DNA of 64,000 bases from positions 62,001-126,000 of the forward strand of contig NZ_CAAAID010000005.1 of NCBI RefSeq assembly GCF_900639915.1, in the 5' to 3' direction. The position numbers and the translations under genes were made by a program. This stretch comes from Legionella nagasakiensis. GTDB taxonomy: Bacteria; Pseudomonadota; Gammaproteobacteria; Legionellales; Legionellaceae. This document shows positions 35,004 through 45,034 of the stretch, piece after piece (position 1 is the stretch's first letter; each line of letters begins with the position of its first letter). Below the pieces are notes generated by a model, which had not been told where the DNA came from, ran no database searches, and was given only the letters and a program-made list of their open reading frames with translations.

Positions 35004-35830
35004 GCTGGGATATCCTCCTTGTTTTTTCCGAACAAACGGCGCAATATTCCTTTGCGTTCCGTATTGATGAACCGCATCGGCCGCTCTTCACCCAAGAAGC
35101 GAGCAATGGCATCCTGGTAGGCAAGACCGGCATCACTTTGTTCATCAAGTGTGACTGGAACACCCGTATTAGAGGCTTTAAGCACGGCTTTGGATTCAGG
35201 AATGACCCCAATTAATGGGATGGCTAAAATTTCTTTGACATCCTCTACTGAAAGCATGTCGCCTTTGATAACGCGATCGGCATCGTAACGAGTCAACAAG
35301 AGATGTTCTTGTATGGGGGCGCTGCTTTCTTTCGCACGTTTTGTTTTGCTGGATAAAAGCCCCAAAATCCGATCGGAATCCCGCACAGAGGATACTTCGG
35401 GATTGGTGACTACAATGGCATGATCGGCAAAATACATGGCCATTAAAGCGCCTGTTTCAATACCTGCAGGAGAATCACAAACAATATAATCAAATTCCTT
35501 GGATAATTCATTTAATATGTTTTCAACACCTTCTAGTGTTAAGGCATCTTTATCGCGTGTTTGTGAGGCAGGCAGGATATAGAGTTCTGGCAGCCGTTTA
35601 TCTTTTATCAGAGCTTGTTTTAATGTGGCGTCACCATTAATGACATTGACAAAATCATAAACCACACGACGCTCACAACCCATAATAAGATCAAGATTTC
35701 TGAGGCCTATGTCAAAGTCAATGACGACGGTTTTGTGTCCTCGCAGGGCAAGGCCAGATGAAAATGCCGCCGAAGACGTCGTTTTCCCAACGCCCCCTTT
35801 ACCAGAAGTAACTACAATAATCTTAGCCAA
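35000..35830 (-). CDS. minD: Septum-site determining ATPase MinD
   Basis: Membrane-associated ATPase that places the division inhibitor at the poles. The deviant Walker A is [10 protein letters not shown] with Lys11 and Lys16 at E. coli positions. The C-terminus ([17 protein letters not shown]) contains the amphipathic membrane helix. The only start that keeps the [14 protein letters not shown]-terminus is TTG, preceded 7 nt away by a strong GAAGGGAAGGG, so TTG is called with confidence. 276 residues, a few longer than E. coli. The usual upstream minC is missing; the gene faces guaB across a ~314-nt gap. Confidence 0.96.
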   Translation of the reverse strand: MAKIIVVTSGKGGVGKTTSSAAFSSGLALRGHKTVVIDFDIGLRNLDLIMGCERRVVYDFVNVINGDATLKQALIKDKRLPELYILPASQTRDKDALTLEGVENILNELSKEFDYIVCDSPAGIETGALMAMYFADHAIVVTNPEVSSVRDSDRILGLLSSKTKRAKESSAPIQEHLLLTRYDADRVIKGDMLSVEDVKEILAIPLIGVIPESKAVLKASNTGVPVTLDEQSDAGLAYQDAIARFLGEERPMRFINTERKGILRRLFGKNKEDIPA

Positions 35831-36108
35831 CGCTTAACCCTTCCCTTCAGTTGACAAAAGCAATAAACTCGTCTCAGTTTACACGTTCTTCCCAGGTTTA
35901 TTCAACCATCTATTGGTAAAATAGTTTTCAATATAGGATGTTGTGGTTATTTTTAATTTATTTTGTTCTAAATATATCCTTCCATTTTGTTTCTTCTTTT
36001 AAAAAGACGTCTGGATGCCTCTTTAATTTATTAAATTTAAAAGTAAATTAAAAGCGTCGCATAGTAAAAAATTAGTGCAAAACTATTTATTTGAAGCAAT
36101 AATTATTA

Positions 36109-36114
36109 TATAAT
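36109..36114 (+). promoter_or_regulatory. -10 element of a likely guaB promoter
   Basis: A perfect TATAAT lies 31 nt upstream of the guaB ATG in the minD-guaB divergent gap (35831-36144). No good -35 is seen at the right distance (TTGAAG at 36091 is only 12 nt away). The rest of this A+T-rich gap shows nothing else I can support; the minD promoter must also lie here. Confidence 0.4.
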
Positions 36115-36144
36115 GTTCGGTTAACTAAATTGCCGGAGGGTAGT

Positions 36145-37617
36145 ATGCCTCTCTCTATCATCCAACAAGCATTAACGTTTGATGATGTCTTGTTAGTTCC
36201 TGCCCATTCTATGATATTGCCAAAAGATGTTTCTTTGAAAACACGTTTGACAAGAGAGATTGAGCTAAATATGCCGCTTATTTCCGCTGCCATGGATACC
36301 GTAACCGAAGCACGTCTGGCTATTGCCATGGCTCAAGAAGGTGGAATAGGGGTGATTCATAAAAACATGAGTATTACTTCTCAGGCGGAAGAGGTAAGAA
36401 AGGTGAAAAAATTTGAAAGCGGCATGGTTAGAGATCCTGTTTCTGTAACGCCAACCTTGAGTGTTAAGGAATTATTGGATGTGATGGCAAAACACAACTT
36501 TTCCGGTGTTCCTGTCGTGGATGATGAGCATTTGGTTGGTATAGTGACCAGTCGTGATATTCGCTTTGAAACCAATTTATCGTTACCTGTTTCAGCGGTG
36601 ATGACGCCAAAAGAACGTTTGGTTACTGTCAAAGAAGGGGCAGGCCGCGAAGAAATTCGTCGTCTTTTACACAAGCATCGACTGGAAAAGTTACTGGTGG
36701 TCAATGATGCATTTTGTCTTAGAGGTTTGATTACTGTTAAAGACATTCAAAAAGCAAAAGAAAACCCTTATGCTTGTAAAGACAGCTCCGAACAATTACG
36801 TGTGGGTGCGGCCGTTGGCGTGGGCGAAGGGACAGATGACCGAGTCATGGCTTTGGTTGATGCAGGTGTTGATGTTATTGTGGTTGACACAGCCCATGGT
36901 CATTCTCAAGGCGTACTTAATCGGGTTCGGTGGATTAAAAAACATTGTCCTCAGGTGCAAGTGATTGGTGGTAATATCGCTACCGCTGCTGCGGCTCGCG
37001 ATTTAATTGCGGCAGGTGTTGATGCAGTTAAGGTTGGCATTGGTCCCGGTTCTATTTGCACAACCAGGATAGTGACCGGTGTTGGGGTGCCACAAATTAC
37101 TGCCATTGCTAATGTTGCCTCCGGTATTCAGGGGGAAGTACCCGTTATTGCTGACGGTGGCATTCGATTTTCAGGGGATGTCTGTAAGGCATTGGCCGCA
37201 GGAGCTCATACGGTGATGCTTGGTAGTATGTTTGCGGGGACAGAAGAATCACCAGGGGAAATTGAGCTTTATCAAGGGCGTACCTATAAGGGATATCGAG
37301 GCATGGGTTCCATTGGGGCTATGGCTCAGGCGCAAGGTTCAAGTGATCGTTATTTCCAGGATATGAGTCAGGGGACTGAGAAGCTTGTACCAGAAGGGAT
37401 TGAAGGACGTGTTCCTTATAAAGGTCCAGTACAAACCATCATTCATCAAATGTTGGGCGGATTGCGTTCCTGCATGGGTTACACGGGTTGCGGTACTATC
37501 AATTTATTGCATGAAAAAGCAGAATTTGTTCGGGTGACTCATGCAGGTATCCGTGAATCCCATGTCCATGATGTGAGCATTACCAAACAAGCTCCTAATT
37601 ATCAAATTGACGAATAG
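36145..37617 (+). CDS. guaB: Inosine-5'-monophosphate dehydrogenase GuaB
   Basis: NAD-dependent oxidation of IMP to XMP, the committed step of GMP synthesis. The catalytic loop [11 protein letters not shown] puts the nucleophile at Cys305, as in E. coli. Two CBS domains are inserted at about 95-205 ([37 protein letters not shown]). The C-terminal flap has QGSSDRYFQ...[21 protein letters not shown] 4 nt before the ATG of [15 protein letters not shown] sets the start; a TTG five codons earlier would place the site inside the gene. 490 residues. First of guaB-guaA-tadA. Confidence 0.97.
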   Translation: MPLSIIQQALTFDDVLLVPAHSMILPKDVSLKTRLTREIELNMPLISAAMDTVTEARLAIAMAQEGGIGVIHKNMSITSQAEEVRKVKKFESGMVRDPVSVTPTLSVKELLDVMAKHNFSGVPVVDDEHLVGIVTSRDIRFETNLSLPVSAVMTPKERLVTVKEGAGREEIRRLLHKHRLEKLLVVNDAFCLRGLITVKDIQKAKENPYACKDSSEQLRVGAAVGVGEGTDDRVMALVDAGVDVIVVDTAHGHSQGVLNRVRWIKKHCPQVQVIGGNIATAAAARDLIAAGVDAVKVGIGPGSICTTRIVTGVGVPQITAIANVASGIQGEVPVIADGGIRFSGDVCKALAAGAHTVMLGSMFAGTEESPGEIELYQGRTYKGYRGMGSIGAMAQAQGSSDRYFQDMSQGTEKLVPEGIEGRVPYKGPVQTIIHQMLGGLRSCMGYTGCGTINLLHEKAEFVRVTHAGIRESHVHDVSITKQAPNYQIDE

Positions 37618-37632
37618 CATTGCTGCAAAAAA

Positions 37633-37663
37633 CTCCTGGCCCTTATTAAGAAAGGGCTAGGAG
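37633..37663. terminator. hairpin between guaB and guaA, T-run on the minus strand
   Basis: CTCCTGGCCCTT pairs with AAGGGCTAGGAG (one wobble) around a 7-nt loop. On the plus strand it is followed by an A-rich tract, but read on the minus strand it is followed by TTTTTT, so it is a textbook terminator only for antisense transcripts. On the plus strand it may slow or process the guaB-guaA message. Confidence 0.55.
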
Positions 37664-37719
37664 AATAATTAAAAAATAGTTCACCTCCTGGCTTAACAAA
37701 ACTCTATAGACTGAGATTT

Positions 37720-39297
37720 ATGAAAGATATTAAACAAAAACCATTAGTCATTCTTGATTTTGGTTCTCAATATACCCAACTGATTGGTCGCCGTGTCCGT
37801 GAAATGGGGGTTTATTGCGAAATCCATCCATTTGATGTTGATGTGGCTCATTTGCAGAAACTTGCTCCCTGCGGCTTTATTTTGTCCGGCGGACCTTCTA
37901 CGGTGATTTATGATGCAAATCCTCACGCTCCAGAATGGGTATTTCAATCCGGTATTCCATTATTAGGCATCTGTTATGGCATGCAAACCATGGCGGTACA
38001 ATTAGGCGGGCGAGTTGAATCCTCTAAACTGCGAGAATTTGGTCATGCAGAACTTCGCATTCATGGACATAGTCAACTGTTGAACCACATTGAAGACCGA
38101 ACAACGTCGGCCGGGGAAGCTGTGCTCGATGTTTGGATGAGTCATGGTGATAAAGTAACTGAACTTCCGCCTGGATTTGAAGTGATTTGTGAAACCACAA
38201 ACGCCCCTATTGCAGGCATGGCCGATGAATCACGTCATTGGTATGGGTTGCAATTTCATCCTGAGGTGACGCATACCTTGCAAGGGATGCGAATTTTAGA
38301 GCGTTTTGTGATAGATATTTGTAAAGCAAAGACCAATTGGACCGCTGATAATATTATTGAACAAGCGATTGATAAAATTCGTCAGCAAGTTGGTGATAGA
38401 AAAGTGTTACTTGGTTTGTCCGGTGGGGTGGATTCGTCTGTAGTGGCTGCTTTGTTGCATCGTGCCATTGGTAAGCAACTGATTTGTGTCTTTGTCGATA
38501 CAGGCTTATTGAGGCTTTATGAAGCGGAACAGGTGATGACTATGTTTGGCCAACACATGGGGGTTCACATCATTGCTGTAAACGCCGAAGAAAAATTTTT
38601 ATCTGCCTTAGAGGGCATAAGCTGTCCTGAAACCAAAAGAAAGATAATAGGGAAAACGTTCATAGAAATATTTGAAGAAGAAGCAGCAAAGATTAAAGAC
38701 GTTAGCTGGTTAGCACAAGGTACGATTTATCCTGATGTTATTGAATCTGCTGCCACTCATATTCGTGGTGGGGCAGAAGTTATTAAGTCGCATCATAATG
38801 TTGGCGGATTACCTGAAATTATGAATCTGAACTTACTTGAACCGATTCGCGAATTATTCAAAGACGAAGTAAGGAAAATTGGGTTGGAATTAGGTTTACC
38901 TTACAATATGGTTTACCGTCATCCTTTCCCTGGACCGGGACTGGGTGTTCGAATTCTTGGAGAAGTGAAAAAAGTCTATGCAGACATTTTACGTCAGGCG
39001 GATGCCATTTTTATTGAGGAATTGCATGAGGCTGATCTCTATCATAAAGTGAGCCAGGCGTTTGCGGTATTTTTACCGGTAAAAAGTGTTGGTGTCATGG
39101 GTGATGGACGTCGATATGAATACGTTATCTGTTTGCGGGCTGTTGAAACCATTGATTTTATGACGGCTAAATGGGCGCAGTTACCTTGGGCCTTCCTGGC
39201 AAAGGTATCCAACCGAATTATAAATGAGGTAAATGGCGTTTCAAGGGTGACTTATGATATATCAGGAAAGCCGCCAGCAACTATTGAATGGGAATAA
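37720..39297 (+). CDS. guaA: GMP synthase (glutamine-hydrolysing) GuaA
   Basis: Amidates XMP to GMP. 525 residues, the same as E. coli. The N-terminal class-I amidotransferase domain has nucleophile Cys85 in GICYGMQ and the triad end QFHPEVTHT. The ATP-pyrophosphatase P-loop is [17 protein letters not shown] (about 228-244). The dimerisation domain ends [17 protein letters not shown]. It follows guaB by about 100 nt including a hairpin, and is followed directly by tadA. Confidence 0.97.
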   Translation: MKDIKQKPLVILDFGSQYTQLIGRRVREMGVYCEIHPFDVDVAHLQKLAPCGFILSGGPSTVIYDANPHAPEWVFQSGIPLLGICYGMQTMAVQLGGRVESSKLREFGHAELRIHGHSQLLNHIEDRTTSAGEAVLDVWMSHGDKVTELPPGFEVICETTNAPIAGMADESRHWYGLQFHPEVTHTLQGMRILERFVIDICKAKTNWTADNIIEQAIDKIRQQVGDRKVLLGLSGGVDSSVVAALLHRAIGKQLICVFVDTGLLRLYEAEQVMTMFGQHMGVHIIAVNAEEKFLSALEGISCPETKRKIIGKTFIEIFEEEAAKIKDVSWLAQGTIYPDVIESAATHIRGGAEVIKSHHNVGGLPEIMNLNLLEPIRELFKDEVRKIGLELGLPYNMVYRHPFPGPGLGVRILGEVKKVYADILRQADAIFIEELHEADLYHKVSQAFAVFLPVKSVGVMGDGRRYEYVICLRAVETIDFMTAKWAQLPWAFLAKVSNRIINEVNGVSRVTYDISGKPPATIEWE

Positions 39298-39771
39298 TTG
39301 GCCGTGGTGAATCAAGATGTATTCTGGATGTCACAGGCTATGGATATGGCTTTGAAAGCAAAAGCACAAGGGGAGGTCCCCATCGGAGCAGTATTGATTA
39401 GCGAGAATAATCAGTTGCTTGGTTGTGGATGGAATCAAGTGATTCAAACGCATGATCCGACGGCACATGCTGAGATCATTGCCATTCGGAAAGCTTCTTC
39501 TTATTTAAAAAATTATCGGTTATTGGACAGCACTTTATACGTTACTTTAGAACCATGCAGTATGTGCGCGGGTGCATTGGTGCATTCACGGATACGGCGA
39601 TTGGTTTTTGCAACCCGAGATTTTAAAGCCGGTGCGGCAGGTTCAGTTTATAACCTGATACAGGGACACCCTTTAAATCATGCGATTCAGGTTGATGAAG
39701 GCCTTTTACAAGAAGAGGCTGCTGCTTTATTGACCGATTTTTTTAAGGATCGACGCAAAAATCCCTCCTAA
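39298..39771 (+). CDS. tadA: tRNA-specific adenosine deaminase TadA
   Basis: Converts A34 to inosine in tRNA-Arg(ACG). Zinc ligands HAE (H57, catalytic E59) and PCSMC (C87, C90) fall at the positions I recall for E. coli TadA. The start is TTG immediately after the guaA stop; GTG codons at 39304 and 39307 are alternatives, while the first ATG (39328) would remove the conserved QDVFW residues. 157 residues. Tight packing behind guaA suggests translational coupling. Confidence 0.93.
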   Translation: MAVVNQDVFWMSQAMDMALKAKAQGEVPIGAVLISENNQLLGCGWNQVIQTHDPTAHAEIIAIRKASSYLKNYRLLDSTLYVTLEPCSMCAGALVHSRIRRLVFATRDFKAGAAGSVYNLIQGHPLNHAIQVDEGLLQEEAAALLTDFFKDRRKNPS

Positions 39772-39782
39772 CTTCCCTTAAA

Positions 39783-39812
39783 TAAGGAGAGGAATGATAA
39801 GGAGAGGAATGA
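39783..39812. repeat. 15-bp tandem duplication
   Basis: TAAGGAGAGGAATGA occurs twice head to tail in the short convergent gap between tadA and glnD. A simple duplication with no obvious role; it resembles a duplicated ribosome-binding site but no gene follows. Confidence 0.7.
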
Positions 39813-39817
39813 TATGG

Positions 39818-42397
39818 TTAATGGTTGCTGAGTTCGTCGATTAATTTTTGGCGTAAACGGCTTTGTTGTTCTTTTGATAATGGTTGTCCACCCTGATTGC
39901 TTAGGTAAAACATGTCTTCGACACGCTCGCCAGCCGTGGCAATTTTTGCATTGTGCAGGTGAATGTTCTCATTTAAAAAAATGTGACTAATTCGTGCTAA
40001 CAAACCTGGCTTGTCTCCAGTAATTAAAAACATGCGTGTATTTTGATGTTCTGTGTCGTCATTGAATGTGATTTGCGGTTTGATCTTAAAATGTTCTTGA
40101 ATGCGGGATAATCTGCGGGATGAAATTTTTGGCATATGATTTTTATCGGCTAAGTGTTGAACCAATGCACGTTGGATGTTGGCAGTTTGGTGCTTATCAA
40201 GAAAAGCCTGATTTTTTTCATTAAGAATGATGTAAGTGTCCAAGTCAAAATGATTATCACACGTTAGAATGGTTGCCTCCTGAATGGTAACATGATGATT
40301 ATTGAGTACGGTGGTGGTAATTGTAAATCGCTCATCGCGATGTGGCATATAGATGAATACTTCTGTGCCGCCATCACTATGATGAGGCATAATGAGTACT
40401 AAAGGAAATTGCTGACAAGAAAGTATGGCTTTCGTATGCCTGGCAATGATTGCTGGCGATTCATGCAGGAAGTATTTTCGCTTAAAATGATTCCATAGAT
40501 TTTGAGCAGAAGTTGGCGATGTATTTTCCTCAGTTAAAATAGCCAAAGCTTGCTGTTTGCGTAAATGAACCAAAGCCGCTTCATCCAGCAATTTTTTTTC
40601 ATGTTCCATAGCGCTTTTGGCCGCATAATATAATTCTTTTAATAGAGAATCTTTCCATGCATTCCATAAACTTGGATTTGTTGCACAAATGTCTGCAACG
40701 GTTAACAAATAAAGGTATTCGAGATAGTCTGCTTTTGGCAGCAAATTACAAAACTGTTGAATGGTTTTGGGATCATAAATGTCTTGCCGCTGTGCGGTTT
40801 GTGACATCAATAAATGATTGCGTACCAACCATATTAATAATTGACGGTCATCTGTATTTAAGTGATGGCGTATTGCGAAATCAGAGGCATCAACGACCCC
40901 TAATTCAGAATGATCACCGCCACGGCCTTTAGCAATATCATGAAAAAGAGCTGCCAGATAAAGAATTTCACGTTTTTGTAGATTCATCATGAGTTGAGCG
41001 CACAACGGAAATTGTCGAGCGTATTGAGCATCAAGAAAACGTCCAAGGTTACGAATAACAAAGAGGGTGTGCTGATCAACCGTATATACATGAAATAGAT
41101 CATATTGCATTTGGCCGGTGACCATGGCAAAACAATCCAGATAATGCCCTAATACTCCGTAGCGATTCATTCGCTGCAGCGCTTCGTATGGATTGTTTTC
41201 TGTTTTCAGAATATCCATAAATGTTTGAATGTTTTTAGGGGAAACGTTAAATCGTTTATCTATAAGATAAAGATGTTGACGAATTAAACGGATAGTATTT
41301 GCACGTATCCCTTCAATCGCTGGATTTCTTGCAATCCACAAGAAAATCTGTAGTAAAGTTTCTGGTTTTTGACTGAATCGTTTGGTGTGACGAACTTCAA
41401 TGTAATTATTTGATAATTGAAAGTTATCATCCAGTGGTACTAGTTTTTGTTTTTGTTGATGAACAATGGTTTCAGAAAACCACTGTAACAGCATTTCGTT
41501 CAGTTCTCGACTGCGCTTGATTACTTTAAAATAGGCTTTCATGAATTGTTCAATGGCCAAGGAGTGAGAATTATCTTTATAGTTAAACAAACTTGCCAAT
41601 TTAATTTGATGGTCAAATAATAAGCGATCTTCTTTTTTAGCGGCTAAGATGTGAAGAGCGAAGCGAACTCGCCAGAGAAAATGCTGACAATACATTAATT
41701 CTTCATATTCTTTTGCCGTTATAAATCCATAGTGAATACCATCCTTGAGTTTTTTTATGTCGAAATGTCGCTTACCAATGCCGGATATGATTTGAATATC
41801 ACGTAATCCCCCAGCGCCGTTTTTAACATTGGGCTCCAGATTGTAGGCTGTTTCACCATATTTTTCATAACGTTGCGCTTGTTCTTGCATTTTGGCAAAA
41901 AAGTAATCATGACTGGTCCACATATGAAGTGGGTGTGTTTGATACCTTAACTCTTCCATGAGGGTGCCCCGACCACAAATCAAACGCATATCCAGGATAC
42001 TGGAAATCACAGTAAGATCGCCACTTGCAAGATGAGCACAGGCATCTACGGTGGTCATTTGGTGACTGACTTCCAAGCCAATATCCCAACAGTCCTGGAT
42101 GAATGATTGCGCTTGCTGTAACTGCATGTCAGAAATATGGATAGGGTGTAACAACAATAAATCAATATCGGAGTGCAACTGTAATTCACGACGACCATAG
42201 CTGCCTAGAGCAAGAAGACAAAAATGTCCTTCTTTATCGAGTTTATGTTTTTGAAAAAGGATTAATAATAATTTATCAAGGTAGGTAACCAGTTTATTGG
42301 TGATCGACTTAATATGTATTTTTTGATAAAAATTAACACTTAGCTCATCCTTAAGCCGTTTGATGTCTTGTTTTAATAAACGAGCCTCATGTTTCAT
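39818..42397 (-). CDS. glnD: [Protein-PII] uridylyltransferase / uridylyl-removing enzyme GlnD
   Basis: Glutamine sensor that adds UMP to, or removes it from, PII proteins. Domain order: nucleotidyltransferase GSYGRRELQLHSDIDLLLL near residue 75, HD hydrolase AALFHDIAKGRGGDHSELG near 475, and two C-terminal ACT domains (about 690-770 and 795-859, the second LITGDKPGLLARISHIFLNENIHLHNAKI). With the ATG at 42397 (MKHEARLLKQD) it has 859 residues and overlaps map by 11 nt; an ATG 13 codons upstream is possible but deepens the overlap. No clear Shine-Dalgarno; probably coupled to map. Confidence 0.94.
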   Translation of the reverse strand: MKHEARLLKQDIKRLKDELSVNFYQKIHIKSITNKLVTYLDKLLLILFQKHKLDKEGHFCLLALGSYGRRELQLHSDIDLLLLHPIHISDMQLQQAQSFIQDCWDIGLEVSHQMTTVDACAHLASGDLTVISSILDMRLICGRGTLMEELRYQTHPLHMWTSHDYFFAKMQEQAQRYEKYGETAYNLEPNVKNGAGGLRDIQIISGIGKRHFDIKKLKDGIHYGFITAKEYEELMYCQHFLWRVRFALHILAAKKEDRLLFDHQIKLASLFNYKDNSHSLAIEQFMKAYFKVIKRSRELNEMLLQWFSETIVHQQKQKLVPLDDNFQLSNNYIEVRHTKRFSQKPETLLQIFLWIARNPAIEGIRANTIRLIRQHLYLIDKRFNVSPKNIQTFMDILKTENNPYEALQRMNRYGVLGHYLDCFAMVTGQMQYDLFHVYTVDQHTLFVIRNLGRFLDAQYARQFPLCAQLMMNLQKREILYLAALFHDIAKGRGGDHSELGVVDASDFAIRHHLNTDDRQLLIWLVRNHLLMSQTAQRQDIYDPKTIQQFCNLLPKADYLEYLYLLTVADICATNPSLWNAWKDSLLKELYYAAKSAMEHEKKLLDEAALVHLRKQQALAILTEENTSPTSAQNLWNHFKRKYFLHESPAIIARHTKAILSCQQFPLVLIMPHHSDGGTEVFIYMPHRDERFTITTTVLNNHHVTIQEATILTCDNHFDLDTYIILNEKNQAFLDKHQTANIQRALVQHLADKNHMPKISSRRLSRIQEHFKIKPQITFNDDTEHQNTRMFLITGDKPGLLARISHIFLNENIHLHNAKIATAGERVEDMFYLSNQGGQPLSKEQQSRLRQKLIDELSNH

Positions 42398-43187
42398 AAG
42401 ACAGTGAAGCCAATTGTAACGATTCCCGTTCTTCATTACGCAAGGTCAAAATCTCAACGCCATCTTCCGTGACTAATAAAGTATGTTCCCATTGTGCCGA
42501 TAAACTGTGATCTTTAGTGACTACGGTCCAGTTGTCAGGCAATAAACGAGTCTGGGGTTTACCCACGTTAATCATTGGTTCTATAGTAAATGTCATGCCA
42601 GGTCGCAGCATTTCTCCCGTTCCTGGTGTTCCATAATGCAATACTTGCGGATCTTCATGAAAGATACGCCCAATGCCATGGCCGCAATACTCACGAACCA
42701 CAGAACAACGATGAGCTTCCGCATGTTGCTGAATGGCATGTCCAAGATCTCCTAGACGTACCCCGGGTTTTACCATGTTGATTCCAATAAAAAGACACTC
42801 ATGTGCAACTTTAACCACATGTTTTGCTTTCACAGAGGGTGAGCCAATAAAAAACATCTTACTGGTATCTCCATGGTATCCATCTTTTATTACGGTGACA
42901 TCAATGTTGATGATGTCACCATTTTTTAATGCTCGTTTTCCAGGGATACCATGACAAACAACATGGTTAATGGAAGTGCATATTGATTTTGGAAATCCAT
43001 TATAATTTAGGGGCGCCGGGATAGCTTGCTGTTCATGAACGATGTAGTTATGGCATATTGAGTTAAGCTCATCCGTCGTTATGCCTTCTTGCACGTGAGG
43101 CGTTATCATTTCAAGAACTTCACCGGCAAGACGACCAGCAATCCGCATTTTTTCAATTTCTTCAGGGGTTTTTATTGTGACAGCCAT
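42387..43187 (-). CDS. map: Methionine aminopeptidase type I
   Basis: Removes the initiator Met from nascent proteins. Using the ATG of MAVTIKTPEEIEKMR gives 266 residues (E. coli 264); an upstream ATG adds an 18-residue hydrophobic stretch without support. Metal ligands Asp96, Asp107 and His170 (in REYCGHGIGRIFHE), then Glu in FTIEPMIN and the C-terminal HTLLVTEDGVEILT are in place. map usually sits beside rpsB facing away, and here rpsB indeed begins 900 nt away with a Spy-like gene between. It is co-transcribed with glnD. Confidence 0.96.
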   Translation of the reverse strand: MAVTIKTPEEIEKMRIAGRLAGEVLEMITPHVQEGITTDELNSICHNYIVHEQQAIPAPLNYNGFPKSICTSINHVVCHGIPGKRALKNGDIINIDVTVIKDGYHGDTSKMFFIGSPSVKAKHVVKVAHECLFIGINMVKPGVRLGDLGHAIQQHAEAHRCSVVREYCGHGIGRIFHEDPQVLHYGTPGTGEMLRPGMTFTIEPMINVGKPQTRLLPDNWTVVTKDHSLSAQWEHTLLVTEDGVEILTLRNEERESLQLASLSYET

Positions 43188-43302
43188 GAGTGGGATCCAT
43201 AAATTCTTAAATAATAGCATAATCAGCGGAGTTGTTAACAAGCTCTAAAGGGTATGTTTTTTCAAAAAATTGAAATTTAAGGCAAATAACATGGAGGAGG
43301 CG

Positions 43303-43334
43303 TTTGTTCATCGTTTGTTAAAACGATGAACAAA
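43303..43334 (-). terminator. 14-bp hairpin after the Spy-like gene
   Basis: TTTGTTCATCGTTT and AAACGATGAACAAA pair perfectly around a 4-nt loop, 9 nt past the Spy-like stop and before map on the same strand. It probably ends the Spy-like transcript; the T residues are within the arm rather than after it. Confidence 0.6.
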
Positions 43335-43342
43335 TTTATCAT

Positions 43343-43807
43343 TTAGTCATCCATCTCTTCTTCATTCATTTTTTTCATTTTATTTTTCCACTTGTTTTCC
43401 CACTTATCCATCATAGCGGAGAACTTGGCTTTTTGTTGAGCATTAAGGACATTATAGATCTGGTTCTTCATCATGATTTTTGTTTTCATTTTAGAGGCCA
43501 GAATTTCTTTTTTTTGCTCAAGCAGCTTGTTGAGCTTTGCTTCATCTATCTTGTCTGATTTGATAAGTTCTTTTACTTGGGTACGAATGGATATCATTTC
43601 TTCTTTATTTGCTTGCAGGCTTTTTCGAGCTTCTTCTTTAATGGCTTTGATCTTTTCTTTTTGATCAGCAGTCAGATTTAGCTCTTGGCTTATTTTTTGC
43701 ATACGCATGCAAGGACATTGACCGTTTTCATGTTGATCAGCAAAGCTGGGGACGCTGAATGTTAGGGATAACGCCAACGCAGGTAACAAAATCATTTTTT
43801 TAATCAT
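43343..43807 (-). CDS. Spy/CpxP-like periplasmic LTXXQ protein
   Basis: Periplasmic helical protein resembling the chaperone Spy and CpxP. The signal peptide MIKKMILLPALALSLTFSVPSFA is cleaved near residue 23. Two LTxxQ-type repeats are seen: LNLTADQKEKIKAI and VLNAQQKAKFSAMM. The C-terminus is very rich in Lys, Glu and Met (KWKNKMKKMNEEEMDD). The mature part contains a CPC motif. 154 residues, normal. AAGGAAG precedes the start. Relatives respond to envelope stress or metals through Cpx or Bae; no such regulator is nearby. Confidence 0.82.
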   Translation of the reverse strand: MIKKMILLPALALSLTFSVPSFADQHENGQCPCMRMQKISQELNLTADQKEKIKAIKEEARKSLQANKEEMISIRTQVKELIKSDKIDEAKLNKLLEQKKEILASKMKTKIMMKNQIYNVLNAQQKAKFSAMMDKWENKWKNKMKKMNEEEMDD

Positions 43808-43937
43808 TTTAATCTTCCTTAAACTTAGTTAGTAAGTGTTACTGTCCTGAAATAGGCACTCACTAGAGTATAGACATTTTATAAAATTTTCCAAGTTTCC
43901 AGATCATTACAAGTTGCTTATTATTATTCAAAGTAAA

Positions 43938-43966
43938 TTGATGATAATTGGTAGTTATGATATTAT
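43938..43966 (+). promoter_or_regulatory. rpsB promoter
   Basis: TTGATG and TATTAT are separated by 17 nt, about 125 nt upstream of the rpsB start, leaving a long 5' leader. Good sigma70 match. Confidence 0.6.
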
Positions 43967-43974
43967 TCCTGCGC

Positions 43975-44091
43975 TTTTTAACGACACACACGTTTCGGCA
44001 CATGCGGTAGGGTCCCGCCTGATTAATTATCCTGTTAATTAAGATGGGTGCCGTATGGGAAGCGTGGAGGCTTAACCCTGGAGAAATTAGA
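43975..44091 (+). ncRNA. probable rpsB 5' leader (S2 autoregulatory element)
   Basis: The ~110-nt untranslated leader contains GGGTCCCGCC, GGGTGCCGTATGGG and GTGGAGGCTTAACCCTGG. The GAGGCTTAACCC segment is, as I recall, conserved before rpsB in gammaproteobacteria, where S2 binds its leader to repress rpsB-tsf. An open frame from 44044 runs in phase with rpsB, but the true start with its GGAG is at 44092. Confidence 0.5.
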
Positions 44092-44850
44092 ATGAATTTA
44101 AGTATGCGCGAATTACTAGAGGCCGGTGCTCATTTTGGCCACCGCACCCGTTTTTGGAACCCAAAAATGGCTGAGTATATTTTTGGCTCTCGAAATAAAA
44201 TCCATATCATTAATCTGGAAAAAACCATGCCGATGATGAACGATGCGTTGAATTTCATCGGTCGTTTGGCAGCAAATAAAGCAAAAATTCTGTTTGTTGG
44301 CACAAAAAGAGCTGCACAAGATAGTATTCGTGAACATGCAAAACGTTGTGGAATGCCCTATGTGGACCATCGATGGTTGGGTGGAATGCTAACGAATTAT
44401 AAAACCGTTCGCCAATCTATTTTTCGTCTGAAAGAATTAAAAAAAATGCGAGATGATGGTGCTTTTGAAACCATGATTAAAAAAGAAGCCTTGATGTTAT
44501 CTCGTGAGTTGGAAAAACTGGAGCGCAGTTTGGGTGGTATAGAGGATATGGGTGGTTTGCCCGATGCGCTGTTTATTGTTGATGTAGGATTTGAACATAT
44601 TGCTGTTGAAGAAGCACGACGATTAAGAATCCCAGTCATTGGTATCGTTGACACCAATAATGATCCAGATCTCATTGATTACATTATTCCTGCTAATGAT
44701 GATTCCATGAGGGCTGTGGAAATTTATGTTCGTTGTGTAGCAGATGCTATCATTGACGCTCAACGAGGTAATACGGTTGGTGGCTTGTCTTCTGATGCGG
44801 AATTCATTGAAGTCCCGACCGAAAAAGATTCGAAAGAAGCGGCTAAATAA
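44092..44850 (+). CDS. rpsB: 30S ribosomal protein S2
   Basis: Structural protein of the small ribosomal subunit. [26 protein letters not shown] is the canonical S2 N-terminus; [28 protein letters not shown] is conserved near the C-terminus. 252 residues. The ATG has TGGAG 9 nt upstream; an ATG 16 codons earlier lies in the structured leader. The gene starts the classical rpsB-tsf-pyrH-frr cluster. Confidence 0.98.
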   Translation: MNLSMRELLEAGAHFGHRTRFWNPKMAEYIFGSRNKIHIINLEKTMPMMNDALNFIGRLAANKAKILFVGTKRAAQDSIREHAKRCGMPYVDHRWLGGMLTNYKTVRQSIFRLKELKKMRDDGAFETMIKKEALMLSRELEKLERSLGGIEDMGGLPDALFIVDVGFEHIAVEEARRLRIPVIGIVDTNNDPDLIDYIIPANDDSMRAVEIYVRCVADAIIDAQRGNTVGGLSSDAEFIEVPTEKDSKEAAK

Positions 44851-44890
44851 TTTTAAATGAGGGACATGATTGATTGCGCCCTTTATATAT

Positions 44891-44915
44891 CTCTCGCAGT
44901 TATTAACTGCGAGAG
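44891..44915 (+). terminator. rpsB-tsf attenuator-like hairpin
   Basis: CTCTCGCAGTT and AACTGCGAGAG pair perfectly around 3 nt, in the 184-nt gap between rpsB and tsf. No T-run follows, so partial termination or RNA processing that lowers tsf relative to rpsB is more likely than full termination. Confidence 0.6.
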
Positions 44916-45034
44916 CAGTTCAGCCTGAATACTATGCAGATTGGGTTTATTGAGCAACCCCTATTTCCCAAACAGAAGGCCTTTGCATGTGCCTTAATCC
45001 AGGTTGACCCATGATAATCTATGGAGAAATGAAT

